A stretch of 64,000 bases of DNA from Comamonas sp. (GTDB lineage: Bacteria > Pseudomonadota > Gammaproteobacteria > Burkholderiales > Burkholderiaceae_C), in NCBI GenBank assembly GCA_028690035.1, contig JAQVCA010000008.1, positions 1 to 64,000 of the forward strand, written 5' to 3'. The notes under the pieces are model-generated. The model had not been told where the DNA came from. It was given only the letters and a program-made list of their open reading frames with translations, and made no database searches. Positions 16,940 through 26,488 of the stretch are shown piece after piece (position 1 is the stretch's first letter; each line of letters starts with the position of its first letter). Both the position numbers and the translations under genes were made by a program.

Positions 16940-18100
16940 CTATCGAGAATTAAAACGAACGAGCAATGCGCTGCTTGTCAGTAATGCTGATATCCCTAAC
17001 CACAGTGCCGAATTGAATGGCCAGCCCACTCGAAGCAAGAAATTGGCTGCAATAGGGCCTGTTAGCTGACCAACAGCAAATGCAGCAGTCATTGATGCCA
17101 ATAGCTTCTGTGCGTTATGACCTGCCTGTTGCCGAGCCTCCTGCAAACCGATCAAGGTTATGAGCATGAAAGTTCCACCCACGCAAAACGCAGCTACTGA
17201 GAGCCCGAATAGGCTAGGTACGACGATGGGCATAAATACCCCAATAGCCATGACCACTTGCGCACCAGCCCAGATATATTTCCGGGGCCAACGCACAAGG
17301 AAACCTACGCACAATGTGGACAGGGCCGCAGCCATACCGAATAGTGGCCACACCCAACCAAAAAGCGCTGGGTCATTGAGTAGCGAACGAGCTTGAGAGG
17401 GTAAATACGTCGCGGGAAGGATGTAACCGAAGCCGAACAAGCCATAGCAAAGAACCAGCGAATACACGCCCCGTGGCAGTGGTGCCTCTAGCGTCATCCG
17501 CGTACCTCCCTCTGAGTGGAGGGGAGCGTTTTGCCTATCTATCTTGAATGTCATCAACGTGCCAATCAGCGCCAAACCCGAAAGGGCAAGCCAAAGTACC
17601 GAGACTCCCAGTCCCAGCAGTGCGCCCACGAGACAAATCAGCCCGACCAAGGTAATGCCGATTCCGACGCCAGCAAACACAAGACCGTCGAGACGACGAG
17701 CATCTAACGCCGCGAGATGGGCCAGCACGACACTTGCCGTCCCGACTAAAACCCAGGCGCTAGCGATGCCCGCGATGAACCGCATTCCCAGCCACCATGT
17801 GAAAGACTCGGGAACAGCCATTGCCGCAGTGCTCGCGACGACAGCCCATAAGCCACATCGCATCAACACGAGTGCAGATATACCCCTCGTTCCGGCAAGC
17901 ACGGCTCCTATGAAGTATCCCGAGTAGTTGGCTACCGCCAACCACCCTCCGCCAGAGAATGAAAGCCCGAGGTCTGCTTGCATCAATGGCAACTGAGGAG
18001 TGAACGCAAAACGGCCGACTCCCATCGCCACAGCGAGTGCTACAAGACCACTCAGAGCGATGCCAAGGCTTGTCGGAGCGGGTGTGTGAAATTTGTCCAT
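16940..18100 (-). CDS. YbfB/YjiJ-family MFS transporter
   Basis: The 386-aa protein has about 12 hydrophobic segments and the start LVALAVAMGVGRFAFTPQLP, typical of the YbfB/YjiJ (MFS_4) group. The usual loop motif NYSGYFIGAVLAG follows. It is an inner-membrane carrier of unknown substrate. It is the first gene of a two-gene unit with the CMD-like protein and is divergent from the LysR gene at 18164, its probable regulator. The region is visibly AT-richer than the ICE backbone. Confidence 0.88.
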   Translation of the reverse strand: MDKFHTPAPTSLGIALSGLVALAVAMGVGRFAFTPQLPLMQADLGLSFSGGGWLAVANYSGYFIGAVLAGTRGISALVLMRCGLWAVVASTAAMAVPESFTWWLGMRFIAGIASAWVLVGTASVVLAHLAALDARRLDGLVFAGVGIGITLVGLICLVGALLGLGVSVLWLALSGLALIGTLMTFKIDRQNAPLHSEGGTRMTLEAPLPRGVYSLVLCYGLFGFGYILPATYLPSQARSLLNDPALFGWVWPLFGMAAALSTLCVGFLVRWPRKYIWAGAQVVMAIGVFMPIVVPSLFGLSVAAFCVGGTFMLITLIGLQEARQQAGHNAQKLLASMTAAFAVGQLTGPIAANFLLRVGWPFNSALWLGISALLTSSALLVRFNSR

Positions 18101-18163
18101 GCGCCATTCTGGCGCGCTATAATTTTCTCGTAAATTGAATTATTAAGAACTAATTTTCTTTAA
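18101..18163. promoter_or_regulatory. Divergent promoter region between MFS and LysR genes
   Basis: The 63-base gap between the divergent MFS and LysR genes is AT-rich and holds a TATAAT hexamer at about 18118-18123 reading rightward. LysR regulators commonly bind such divergent gaps (known behaviour). The exact operator, normally a T-N11-A motif, was not pinned down. Confidence 0.4.
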
Positions 18164-19033
18164 ATGAGAAATTTTGACCTGGACGATCTGTCCATTGTTC
18201 AAGCTGTAGTGGCGCACGGTGGCGTTGCTCGGGCGGCACAAGCTCTGCACCGTGTGCCGTCCAACATCACTACGCGCATCAAGCAACTTGAAGCCCGCAT
18301 GGGGCTAGAGTTGTTCGTGCGTCGTGGTCGTAGTCTGGTACCCACAGAGGAGGGCCGCTTGTTGGTCAGCTATGCGGAACGTCTACTGCGATTAGCAGAT
18401 GAGGCAGAGTCGGCACTGCGAACAGGGAAGCTACTGGGAACATTGCGTATCGGCTCGTTGGAAAGTACCGCAGGTAGCCGGTTGCCAGAGCTTTTGTCAC
18501 GTTACAACCAAGCTAACCCTGCGGTGCGGATTGAGCTTGTTACTGGGACAACCGGTGCGCTGATCAGCAGACTGGCGCGCCATGACATCGAAGCCGCCTT
18601 CGTTTCAGAACCTTTTCATGCTCCAGGTGTGGCTGCTGAACCCGTTTTTGAAGAAACGCTGGTGCTCATTACTGGTTCGCATATTAATTCATTATCCAGT
18701 CTCGCTAGTATGGGAAATTTTGCACTTATTGCTTTTGCAAGCGGCTGCTCATATCGTCGTCTGCTGGAGCAATGGCAGAGTGAAAATGGGGTGGGTATTT
18801 CCGGGGTTTTGGAATTCTCATCGTATCCAGCGATTGTCGCATGTGTCGCGGCAGGTACTGGCGTGGCAATTGTTCCGAAATCCGTTCTGGCCGGTTTGCG
18901 TGCGGCTCAAATGGTGCGTGTCCATGAGCTCCCCGCACACATGGCATCCAATAGAACGCATTTGATTTGGCATGAGGGAAAAGAATCCTTGGCACTGAAG
19001 AGTATGCGCCAACTTCTAATCTCAGCAGAATAG
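18164..19033 (+). CDS. LysR-family regulator, divergent from MFS/CMD operon
   Basis: The 289-aa protein has an N-terminal LysR HTH (LDDLSIVQAVVAHGGVARAA...ALHRVPSNITTRIKQLE, residues 5-45) and a substrate-binding domain. The divergent layout makes it the likely regulator of the MFS and CMD-like genes. The effector domain contains GSLESTAGSRLPELLSRY, as in PA-type LysR proteins controlling efflux. It is AT-richer than the ICE core, fitting acquired cargo. Confidence 0.9.
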   Translation: MRNFDLDDLSIVQAVVAHGGVARAAQALHRVPSNITTRIKQLEARMGLELFVRRGRSLVPTEEGRLLVSYAERLLRLADEAESALRTGKLLGTLRIGSLESTAGSRLPELLSRYNQANPAVRIELVTGTTGALISRLARHDIEAAFVSEPFHAPGVAAEPVFEETLVLITGSHINSLSSLASMGNFALIAFASGCSYRRLLEQWQSENGVGISGVLEFSSYPAIVACVAAGTGVAIVPKSVLAGLRAAQMVRVHELPAHMASNRTHLIWHEGKESLALKSMRQLLISAE

Positions 19034-19103
19034 ATCAATCATTCTTTTGAAGAACTAGATGATTATCTAAATTTATAAAAAAATATTTTTGAGGATAAAA
19101 CAA

Positions 19104-19544
19104 TTGTTTCTCCCCATCCAAAAATCAGATATCCAGAAATGTGCAAGTTTATACGCACAGGTTTTTTCCTCATCACCTTGGAGCGAACCGTGGACTGATG
19201 AAGAAGCGGATAATCGCCTGCGCTACTTAATGGATAGCAAAGGGTTTTTGGGTTTCTTGGCAGAAAAAGATGGCAAGACCATAGGATTCGTTCTGGGAAC
19301 CACTGAGCCCTTTGTAGGAGGAAATGCTTTTTATCTCCGCGAAATGTGCGTTTGCCCCACTGAACAGGGACGGGGCATTGGCAAGGAATTGATAGCGTAT
19401 CTCCATACGGCGCTTGTTTCTCTTGATGTCTCTCGCTCCTACCTCATCACGCAAAGAGGCGGGCATGCGGCGCGCTTCTATGAAAAAAATGGCTATATCC
19501 AGGAAGTTGACGATGCCGTATACCAAGCTGATCTGAAGGAATAG
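19104..19544 (+). CDS. GNAT-family N-acetyltransferase
   Basis: The 146-aa protein has the GNAT fold signatures: a central strand followed by the acetyl-CoA loop EQGRGIGKELI (Q/R-x-x-G-x-G/A) near residue 95, and a C-terminal ARFYEKNGY motif. A TTG at 19104 is preceded by GAGGA at the right distance; an alternative TTG at 19089 has no ribosome site. No aminoglycoside-specific motif was recognised, so the substrate is unknown. It lies 3 bases before the DUF523 gene and probably shares its transcript. Confidence 0.85.
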   Translation: MFLPIQKSDIQKCASLYAQVFSSSPWSEPWTDEEADNRLRYLMDSKGFLGFLAEKDGKTIGFVLGTTEPFVGGNAFYLREMCVCPTEQGRGIGKELIAYLHTALVSLDVSRSYLITQRGGHAARFYEKNGYIQEVDDAVYQADLKE

Positions 19545-19547
19545 CAC

Positions 19548-20075
19548 ATGCAGCGGATTCTGGTCAGTGCGTGCTTGCTGGGCGAGCAGGTGCGCTACGA
19601 CGGTTCTCACAAGCAATCTCGCCACCCGATTCTTCAACAGTGGGTTGCAGAGAACAGGGTGATCTCCATCTGTCCAGAGTTATCAGGGGGCATGCCTGTT
19701 CCACGTCTACCGGCAGAAATAGCGTCCGGTGAGGGCGGAGAAAAAGTTCTCCAAAGACAAACGAGCGTTGTGGACTCATCCGGAGCTGATGTTTCTCACC
19801 CGTTTATTGTTGGCGCACAAAATGCACTTCGCATAGCGCGCTTACACGAGATTCACATAGCTGTACTGAAAGAAGGCAGCCCTTCATGCGGCTCTCACCA
19901 AGTCTATGATGGCTCGTTTAAGGGGCATCTGGTTGCGGGGCAAGGTGTAACGGCTACGTTGCTGAGAATATCTGGCATCTTCGTTTTTAGTGAGATGGAG
20001 TTCAACGATGCCCATAACATGCTGCTCGATCTGGAAGCAGACTGTATCGCTAGTCCAATTTCCCATAAGCCCTAA
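19548..20075 (+). CDS. DUF523 family protein
   Basis: The 175-aa protein matches DUF523: N-terminal ILVSACLLGEQVRYDG, a central CPELSGGMPVPRLPAEI, and the Cys-containing LKEGSPSCG motif. Three conserved cysteines (Cys9, Cys43, Cys110 approximately) could bind metal or a cluster. Biochemical function is not established. It follows the acetyltransferase gene by 3 bases and its last 4 bases overlap the end of the convergent LysR gene. Confidence 0.88.
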   Translation: MQRILVSACLLGEQVRYDGSHKQSRHPILQQWVAENRVISICPELSGGMPVPRLPAEIASGEGGEKVLQRQTSVVDSSGADVSHPFIVGAQNALRIARLHEIHIAVLKEGSPSCGSHQVYDGSFKGHLVAGQGVTATLLRISGIFVFSEMEFNDAHNMLLDLEADCIASPISHKP

Positions 20076-20974
20076 ATCTCAATTTCTTTCGAACACCGCT
20101 TTGCTTCGTTCAGCAACCATGCACGGAACACGGCTACATCAGGCCTGCTGGAGACAGCGGATGCAGGATATACAAGCCAATAGCTGTAATCGTTAGGCTG
20201 GGTAATCGAAAAAGGCTGAACGAGACGGCCTGCCCGAAGTGCATCGCCAGCCAACAGCAGCTTTCCGAGTGCGACACCTTGACCGTCAATGGCCGCTTGA
20301 AGGACATGGCTGTGATCATCGAATTTGGGGCCGCTGCCAGCGTTCGGATTCATGACTCCCACATGAGCAAACCAGTAAGGCCATGCGTCCTTAGGGGTGT
20401 CGTGCAAAAGACATTTCGCAAGCAGGTCTGCGGGTTCCATCAACGGACGATCCGATGCCTGCAATGAGGGGCTGCAAAGCGGTGACAGCATTTCCCGCGC
20501 AATCAAATCAGCTTTCAGCCCTCGCCAACGTCCGAGCCCCGAGCGGATGCCTACATCGAAGCGGTCATCAGACACGTCCCATAGTTCGACCGAGCTGGTC
20601 AGCTTCAGCTCAATGTCAGGGTGCATTTCCCTAAAAGCGCCCAGACGCGGTACCAGCCAGCAAGTGGCGAAAGACGGCAACACCGTGATGCGCAAAGGCC
20701 CATCATCGCGTTCACGCAGTGAACTGCTGACGAAGGACAGCCGATCCAACATGGCTGTCAGCTCCGGCAGCCAAGCCTGGCCCTTGTCAGTCAGGCGCAG
20801 CGCATGTCCCGCACGCAAGAACAGCGCTGAACCCAGCCACTCTTCCAGTTGCCGTACCTGCTGGCTGATAGCTGCCTGGGTTACGCACAGTTCCGCCGCC
20901 GCACGGGTAAAACTCATGTGCCTCGCTGCAGCCTCGAAAGCACGCAATGCGGTTAGTGGGGGAAGGCGTCTCAT
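20072..20974 (-). CDS. GcvA-like LysR-family regulator
   Basis: The 300-aa protein begins MRRLPPLTALRAFEAAARHMSF, a hallmark of the GcvA/AmpR subgroup, with HTH ELCVTQAAISQQVRQLEEWL at about 28-47 and an effector domain from about 90. It is divergent from the lactate-permease-like gene at 21051 with a 76-base gap, so it probably controls that transporter. It converges with DUF523. Confidence 0.92.
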   Translation of the reverse strand: MRRLPPLTALRAFEAAARHMSFTRAAAELCVTQAAISQQVRQLEEWLGSALFLRAGHALRLTDKGQAWLPELTAMLDRLSFVSSSLRERDDGPLRITVLPSFATCWLVPRLGAFREMHPDIELKLTSSVELWDVSDDRFDVGIRSGLGRWRGLKADLIAREMLSPLCSPSLQASDRPLMEPADLLAKCLLHDTPKDAWPYWFAHVGVMNPNAGSGPKFDDHSHVLQAAIDGQGVALGKLLLAGDALRAGRLVQPFSITQPNDYSYWLVYPASAVSSRPDVAVFRAWLLNEAKRCSKEIEI

Positions 20975-21050
20975 GACAGATGACCAGTTCTTGATTAGAT
21001 AGACTTATGGAGAGGATCAGTATAAGTCGCTGGCAGGTATTCAGGTCAAG

Positions 21051-22520
21051 GTGTCAAATGATCGAGTTATTGCGCCAGCCCTCGTAGCCCCAATGCTTTC
21101 GTTACTTCATATCTCCCCTGTTCTGTTGGTTCTCTCTGCGATTCTTGTATTCAAACAACCGCCTGTCAGGGCGGCTCTTGTCGGTGCCACCCTTGCCGTT
21201 GCACTTATGCTCCTTGGCGCCGGGCACCCGCTCTCACGCGAACTCTCGCAATGGATCGCACAAGACACGCTGATTCTGTTTGCCAGCGTGGCGTTCGTAC
21301 TAGCCCCCGGAATGATGTTGGTCGTCCTGATTGAGCGTACGGGCGCAACCCAGGCGCTGAGCACATGGGTAGGCAACCTAAAGCTGCAAGGCGTTCAGCA
21401 GTTGGGCTTCATCGTGCTGGGGCTTGCCCCTTTGCTGGAATCCATGACGGGATTCGGTGTTTCACTGATTGCCGTCATTCCTGTATTGCTGGCACTTTTT
21501 GACCGTGACAAAGCACTGCGCATTGCATTGGCTGGAATGGTCATCATGCCCTGGGGAACCTTGGGGCTGGCAACGGTGGTAGGAGCCACACTGCTGGACG
21601 TGGCACCAACGGAATTGGCCAGTCAAACAGCAATCACAAGTGCGCCGGTGTTTGTTGGTTTGGCTTTGGCGGCTACCTGGATTGCGGGTTATCGCAAACT
21701 GACCGCCTATATCTCAATGCTGACCATAGCGCTGCTGTTTGTGTCGGTTTTGTATGTCGCCTCGGCTTGGCTTGGTCCGGAAATCGCGGGGGTAAGTGCA
21801 GGTTTCGCTGTCGTGCTGGTGGGGCTGCTGAAGTCATGTCCAAAAATGCCCTCCGCAATTCATTGGCCGGCAGCAGCTTGGCCTTACATGCTGCTATTCT
21901 TCTGCGTTATCGCACTCAAGATACTTGTTGTTGTAACTCAGGCTGACATATGGCTGGTGGTACAAGGGGCAAGCATTGCATGGAAACCACTGGCGTCTCC
22001 GGGAGTCCCGATACTACTCGTGTGCTTAGTTCTGCTTGCTCGACGAGATGAACGCCTCAGGTTTCAGACGTTCTGGCAATCGGTATCCCAGCGAGCGCGG
22101 CGCCCGTTACTGACGATTCTGTGTTTCTTGTTCATGTCACAAGTCATGGTGAAGGCCGGTTTTCTTTCAGGTGTGCGCGACAGGCTCTCTGCCATGGATA
22201 GTGAGTTGCTGCCATTCCTGGGCGCCATACTTGGGGGGATCGGTGGCTACCTCACAGGGTCAAACGTGGGTGGCAACGTTCTCATGATGCCAGCCATCGC
22301 AGACCTTCCAGCATCGTTACTTCCCAGCATGGCAGCCACACTGAACAGTGCAGCCGGCCATGCAGCACTGGGTTCTTTACCCATGATTGCTACGATTGCT
22401 GGCTTGGCAAGAATCAATAATCCAGAAGAACAACGTCTGGTGCGCTTCGCTCTTGTCGTTGTGGTAGTCAATATGGCCCTGGTGGGGTGTGCTGGTGCAT
22501 TTTTGGCTTATTTTAATTAA
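21051..22520 (+). CDS. L-lactate permease (LctP) family transporter
   Basis: The 489-aa protein has about 13 hydrophobic segments and the LctP-type signature LAPLLESMTGFGVSLIAVIP near residue 127, with TGSNVGGNVLMMPA in the C-terminal half. LctP permeases import lactate or glycolate with protons across the inner membrane; the exact substrate is not shown. The GTG at 21051 is used here; ATG 21093 would shorten it by 14 residues and is equally possible. The divergent LysR gene is the likely regulator. It sits in the ICE cargo. Confidence 0.85.
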   Translation: MSNDRVIAPALVAPMLSLLHISPVLLVLSAILVFKQPPVRAALVGATLAVALMLLGAGHPLSRELSQWIAQDTLILFASVAFVLAPGMMLVVLIERTGATQALSTWVGNLKLQGVQQLGFIVLGLAPLLESMTGFGVSLIAVIPVLLALFDRDKALRIALAGMVIMPWGTLGLATVVGATLLDVAPTELASQTAITSAPVFVGLALAATWIAGYRKLTAYISMLTIALLFVSVLYVASAWLGPEIAGVSAGFAVVLVGLLKSCPKMPSAIHWPAAAWPYMLLFFCVIALKILVVVTQADIWLVVQGASIAWKPLASPGVPILLVCLVLLARRDERLRFQTFWQSVSQRARRPLLTILCFLFMSQVMVKAGFLSGVRDRLSAMDSELLPFLGAILGGIGGYLTGSNVGGNVLMMPAIADLPASLLPSMAATLNSAAGHAALGSLPMIATIAGLARINNPEEQRLVRFALVVVVVNMALVGCAGAFLAYFN

Positions 22521-22532
22521 AAGGATAATTCT

Positions 22533-22922
22533 GTGATGGAAAAAGGCTCAGTATCAGGTGGCATCAAATATCTATTGAGAATTGAAGGGTTGACGGTTTT
22601 TTTTCTTAGTTTATTTGCATATTCTGAGTTTGGTTCAGGCTGGGGATTATTTGCACTTTGCTTCCTTCTCCCTGATTTGTCTTTGCTCGGCTATATCGTG
22701 GGTGCTCGGATCGGCGCGGTGCTATACAACAGTGCTCACTCTTACGTTGGCGCTTTGCTTTGCGTAGCAGCGGGCGTGTATCTCTCTCAGCCATTGGCAG
22801 TTTCATCAGGAATCATCTGGATCGCTCATATCGGCTTTGATCGCTCACTTGGATATGGATTGAAGTACGAGAACGGCTTCCGATTCACTCACCTTGGAAC
22901 AATCGGGCGACCAAAAAGCTGA
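22533..22922 (+). CDS. DUF4260 small membrane protein
   Basis: The 129-aa protein has three to four hydrophobic segments and the DUF4260 motifs YLLRIEGLTVFFLSL and a His-containing end (WIAHIGFDRSLGYGLKY). The function is unknown. It starts 12 bases after the permease stop, so it is probably co-transcribed. It is the last gene of the cargo segment, abutting the relaxase gene that reads toward it. Confidence 0.85.
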   Translation: MMEKGSVSGGIKYLLRIEGLTVFFLSLFAYSEFGSGWGLFALCFLLPDLSLLGYIVGARIGAVLYNSAHSYVGALLCVAAGVYLSQPLAVSSGIIWIAHIGFDRSLGYGLKYENGFRFTHLGTIGRPKS

Positions 22923-22931
22923 CGTTCAGCT

Positions 22932-24898
22932 CTACGAAACATTCGGGCTTCGGCCCAAGTTCCAAGACACGCCACCGCCGCGCACCGTCGCGGCGAGTTG
23001 CTGCCCCAGCCGCTGTTCGATCACCGGCCGCCAGGGCACCAAGCTGAACCCCATGCCGTCATCGAGCATCGCGTAGCGACCGCTGGCAAGCATGACCGAG
23101 CGCCGGTAGATGCCGGCCACACGCTGCCCGTCAGTGACAGGTCGAGGCTCCAGCCCGGTTTCAGCGGCGATGTCATGTGCGGCCTGTGTTAGTTCCCGGC
23201 TGCGCAGCGTCGCCAGCAGATTCCGAGCGAGGATCACGCGCTGGCCGCGCCGCTCGGCCAGCCCCTGTTCTTCGAGGAAGTCGGCACGCTGCTGTATGGC
23301 CTGCTTGGCTTCACCGCCAAAGCCCAGGTTGCCCAGGCCCGAGCCGCCGCCGATCAACTGCTGGTCGAGCCATGTTGCGCCGATCACGCGGGCCTGCCGT
23401 TCGATGGGCAGGTGCGATTTCAGCTCCACCGCCACACCGCCCAGCCGTTGCGCGTCGTACTGGCGGCCACGCTCGGCCAGGTTGTCAGGCACTTTCCATA
23501 ACCCCTCGGCCACGCGCTCCACGATGCCAGCCCGGCGCAGGGCTTCCAGCCGGCGGACGTGGGCCGCGACGACTTCCTGCGGGTCGCGGTCGGGCTTGGC
23601 CCGGCCCTGCTCGATCACCAGGTGATGATCGGTGCGGTACAGGCCATCACTCGCCAGCGCGGCGATGTTCTTGTCGGCCGCCCGCACCTCGGCGGAGCCG
23701 CGTACCTCCACCACGGCTCCGGTGGGATAGTTCGCCAGCTCGTCGCGAGCGTTCAACGCGACGTAGTGGGCCTTGCCGTCCACGCCGTCGATGACCAGAT
23801 AGCCGCGGTCGTGCAGCTCGTCGGCCAGCCCCTTGGCGGCCACACGGCCAACGATGGTGCGGCCGGTTCCGTCGGCATCCTGGCCAGGCTCGAACACCGC
23901 CAGCTCGCGCGGCTGGCCGCTCATGGCCCGCTGCATGGTGCGGATGATGTCGCCACGCTCGCCCAGGGCGCGCAAGGTCTTCTCCGCGTCCGCATGGACG
24001 GCCCAGGTGCCCGGCTGCGTCTCGTCAGCCAAGCCCAGACGCTGCAAGCGTTGCAGGCGGCCGATCAGCAGCAGGCGCTGACGTTGCAGCCGGGGTTCGT
24101 TGAAGCGTTCGATCTGCACCCGGCCATCCTCGCCGGCCTCGCGCTGCAACGTGCGGTCGAGGCTCGTCCACCGCTCCTGTTCCACCTCGCGCTGCAAGGT
24201 CTGCTGGATTTCCAGTTCGGTGCGCGGCCCCAGCCACTCCGTCGCCAGCTCGGCGGCGCGATGATGAGGTCTTTGCTGGTGTCGTCGCGTCCGCGCACTA
24301 TCAGGTGCGTGTGCGGGTTGTCGGTGTTCCAGTGATCCACCGCCACCCAATCCAGCCGCGTCCCCAAGTCGGCTTCCATCCGGTTCACCAGATGCCGGGT
24401 GTAGGTGCGCAGGTCGTCCAGCTCGGCCCCGTCCTCCGGGGAGACGATGATGCGGAAATGGTGCCGGTCGTCGGCGGCCCGCTCCTTGAAAACATCCAGG
24501 TCGGCTTCGTCGGTCTGCGGCCCATAGGCCCGGCCCGGTTCGCCATCGCGGCCGGCGCCGTCGCGCTCGATGTAGCGCAGGTGTTTGGCGAGCGACTGCG
24601 GGCTGGCGTTGCGTTGATTGACCAGTAGGGTCTTGATGGTCACGCGCCGCGACAGAGGCGTCAGCTTCGCCCCGGCGAAACGCGCCGCCGTATGGCCGCG
24701 CCCAAGCCGTGAGCCGGGCCGCTGGCCTGAGCGTGCGCCGCTGCCACCGGCTGCGGAATGGCTCACCACCGACTTGCCGCCGCTGGCCTTGCCAGCCTGC
24801 TTGAGCACCTTGGAAACGAAACTCTGGCCTTGGCCCTTACCCCGGCTCTTCGGGGCGCTCGGACGCACCCGGAAATCGTCGTCGCGGTGGTCGGTCAT
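22932..24898 (-). pseudogene. ICE relaxase (TraI/RlxS-like, DUF3363), frame-shifted
   Basis: The relaxase nicks oriT and pilots the strand into the recipient. The reading frame from ATG 24898 gives the N-terminal relaxase domain up to KDLIIA, including the metal-binding HxH in HWNTDNPHTHLIVRG near residues 190-204. The conserved sequence then resumes in a different frame at RAAELATEWLG and runs on to 22932 as the DUF3363 C-terminal part (stop after RGGGVSWNLGRSPNV). The shift is near 24258, where CATCGCG-like repeats suggest a non-triplet deletion; comparison with family members that I recall implies about a dozen codons missing. A single full-length protein cannot be made, so autonomous transfer is doubtful. 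Confidence 0.85.
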
Positions 24899-25350
24899 GG
24901 CTGCGCTCCCCGCAATCTATGGCGTGTCCTGTCGTGTGAAGCACGCGGACATGCCTGCATTGGCGCGGGCCTCGCGCCCCACGCAGCACGGCGGCGAAGC
25001 CGCTCCGTGCCGCGTTCCCCCCATGTGCAGACAGGCTTTGCGTTCGGCTGCGTGCCGAACCCTTTTGTCTTGCCTTCCGCCTTTGCTCTTCGCTTTCGCT
25101 CCGGGCATCGTCGGCCCGGCGGTGCTGCTGCACTCGCAGCCAGCCCGCCGGCAAACGCGCCAATGGCCGCAGGCCGAGCGCGTTCGAGGCAAGACGCCTG
25201 CACGTTGGACGGCTGCGCCGAAAACGGTGGGAAGTGCGATGCAAATGCACCCGCACTGCACGCGCGACGACGCGGCGAAGATCTACAGAACGACGCGCCT
25301 GATAGCACGACTAGAGGCACGGCAACGTGCAGTGAATCGGCAGCCATCAT
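24895..25350 (-). CDS. Hypothetical reading frame bridging traF and the relaxase
   Basis: A 151-codon open frame overlaps the traF stop by 4 bases and the relaxase ATG by 4 bases on the same strand, as a coupled gene would. However the predicted protein is Arg/Ala/Cys-rich with no recognisable domain, and several overlapping frames are also open here because of high GC. It may be non-coding spacer holding oriT. Low confidence. Confidence 0.3.
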   Translation of the reverse strand: MMAADSLHVAVPLVVLSGASFCRSSPRRRACSAGAFASHFPPFSAQPSNVQASCLERARPAAIGAFAGGLAASAAAPPGRRCPERKRRAKAEGKTKGFGTQPNAKPVCTWGERGTERLRRRAAWGARPAPMQACPRASHDRTRHRLRGAQP

Positions 25351-25946
25351 GGGCGTGTCTCCATCCAGATCGGATGCGCGACGCCGATCACGGCAGATGT
25401 GCTGACCGGGCCGAAATAGCGGCTGTCGAACGAGGCCGGATTGGTCACACTGAGCAGAAACAGTTCGCCCGCCTCAAGGTGACGGCAAAGCTGCAAGGAT
25501 GGCAACGGTCGGCCCAGCCTGTCGGCAGGCAGCGCGGCGGCCGCAGGTGCGCCGTCGATGCGAACCTGACCGGCGACAATGCAGACGTGTTGCGGCGTGA
25601 CCGCGCCCACACGTTTGAGCAGCGGAACGTGTACGGGCAGGTAGCCGCGCTGCGCAGCGAGCGCGGCAACATCTGGCGGCAATGTGGTCAGGATGACGCT
25701 GCCCACAAATAAGGGACGTGGCAGCGAGTCGGCGCCATGGCGCTGCGGATCGACGCGATACCAGCCGACCGGAACGCTGTCGGACGGGTTGTAGATCAGG
25801 CGCGGCAACGGCTGCATGAAAGCCGCCCAGGCCAGCGCAGCGAGGCCGACGGCGGCGAAGCCCGCCAGCACGAGGCGAGCGCGCAGGCGCGAGCGAGGAA
25901 GCGGCGCGGCTTTGGGTGTGCGTGCGGCGGTGGGATGGGCCGTCAT
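25347..25946 (-). CDS. traF: TraF, S26-family pilin-processing peptidase
   Basis: The 199-aa protein has an N-terminal membrane anchor (LVLAGFAAVGLAALAWAAF, about 26-44). The signal-peptidase fold follows, with the nucleophile serine in NPSDSVPVGWYR (about residue 56) and the general-base lysine in LLKRVGAV (about 110). In P-type systems TraF processes and cyclises TrbC pilin at the periplasmic face. It overlaps DUF2840 upstream by 4 bases. Both catalytic regions are present, so it looks intact. Confidence 0.92.
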   Translation of the reverse strand: MTAHPTAARTPKAAPLPRSRLRARLVLAGFAAVGLAALAWAAFMQPLPRLIYNPSDSVPVGWYRVDPQRHGADSLPRPLFVGSVILTTLPPDVAALAAQRGYLPVHVPLLKRVGAVTPQHVCIVAGQVRIDGAPAAAALPADRLGRPLPSLQLCRHLEAGELFLLSVTNPASFDSRYFGPVSTSAVIGVAHPIWMETRP

Positions 25947-26488
25947 GGCAGCGCCCTCCCGGCCAGCCAGGCGGCGTGCCGCTCGGCGGTGTATTCGGGC
26001 AGCGGCAGGCGGGCCGCCAGACGGTTGCCCAGCGTGCGCCAGTACGCGGGCGACACGTCAATGGCAGCGATGCCCAGCGCCTCAATGCCGTCGATGCGTT
26101 CCAGCACGGCGCGCACATTGGCGTCACCTGCGGCATGCAGCAGCAGGCATGCGCCTGGCTGCACGCCGGGGATGCGCTGCACAGCATCAAGCGGTGTAGC
26201 AGCCTGCATCACCATGAGCTGCCAATGAATCGTACCGTAGTCGTTGGCCTGCCAACGAACGCGGCAGAGCATTGCACCCGGCATGAACATGGCGCAGCGC
26301 AGCCAGCGGTCGAGCTGAAGCGTGCGCGCCGGTTCGCCGAAGCGCAGGTAGAGCTTGAAGCGCGGTTCGATGTAAGCCAGCGCGACGCGCGTCAGCGGCG
26401 CGCTACTCGGCTGGCTGCAAGGTGCAGCGTGCGCAGCCGTGACCGCGATGGCGGCAGGTGCGGCAGCAGACAATACGGATGTGGTCAT
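25943..26488 (-). CDS. DUF2840 family ICE protein
   Basis: The ATG at 26488, overlapping the upstream RHH gene stop by 4 bases, gives a 181-aa protein. It has the DUF2840 core: VALAYIEPRFKLYLRFGEP, then W-x-C-R-WQANDYGTIHW and PGACLLLHAAG. This family is found almost only between parA and traF in Tn4371-like ICEs; its function is unknown. The in-frame extension farther upstream overlaps the RHH gene and is rejected. Confidence 0.88.
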   Translation of the reverse strand: MTTSVLSAAAPAAIAVTAAHAAPCSQPSSAPLTRVALAYIEPRFKLYLRFGEPARTLQLDRWLRCAMFMPGAMLCRVRWQANDYGTIHWQLMVMQAATPLDAVQRIPGVQPGACLLLHAAGDANVRAVLERIDGIEALGIAAIDVSPAYWRTLGNRLAARLPLPEYTAERHAAWLAGRALP

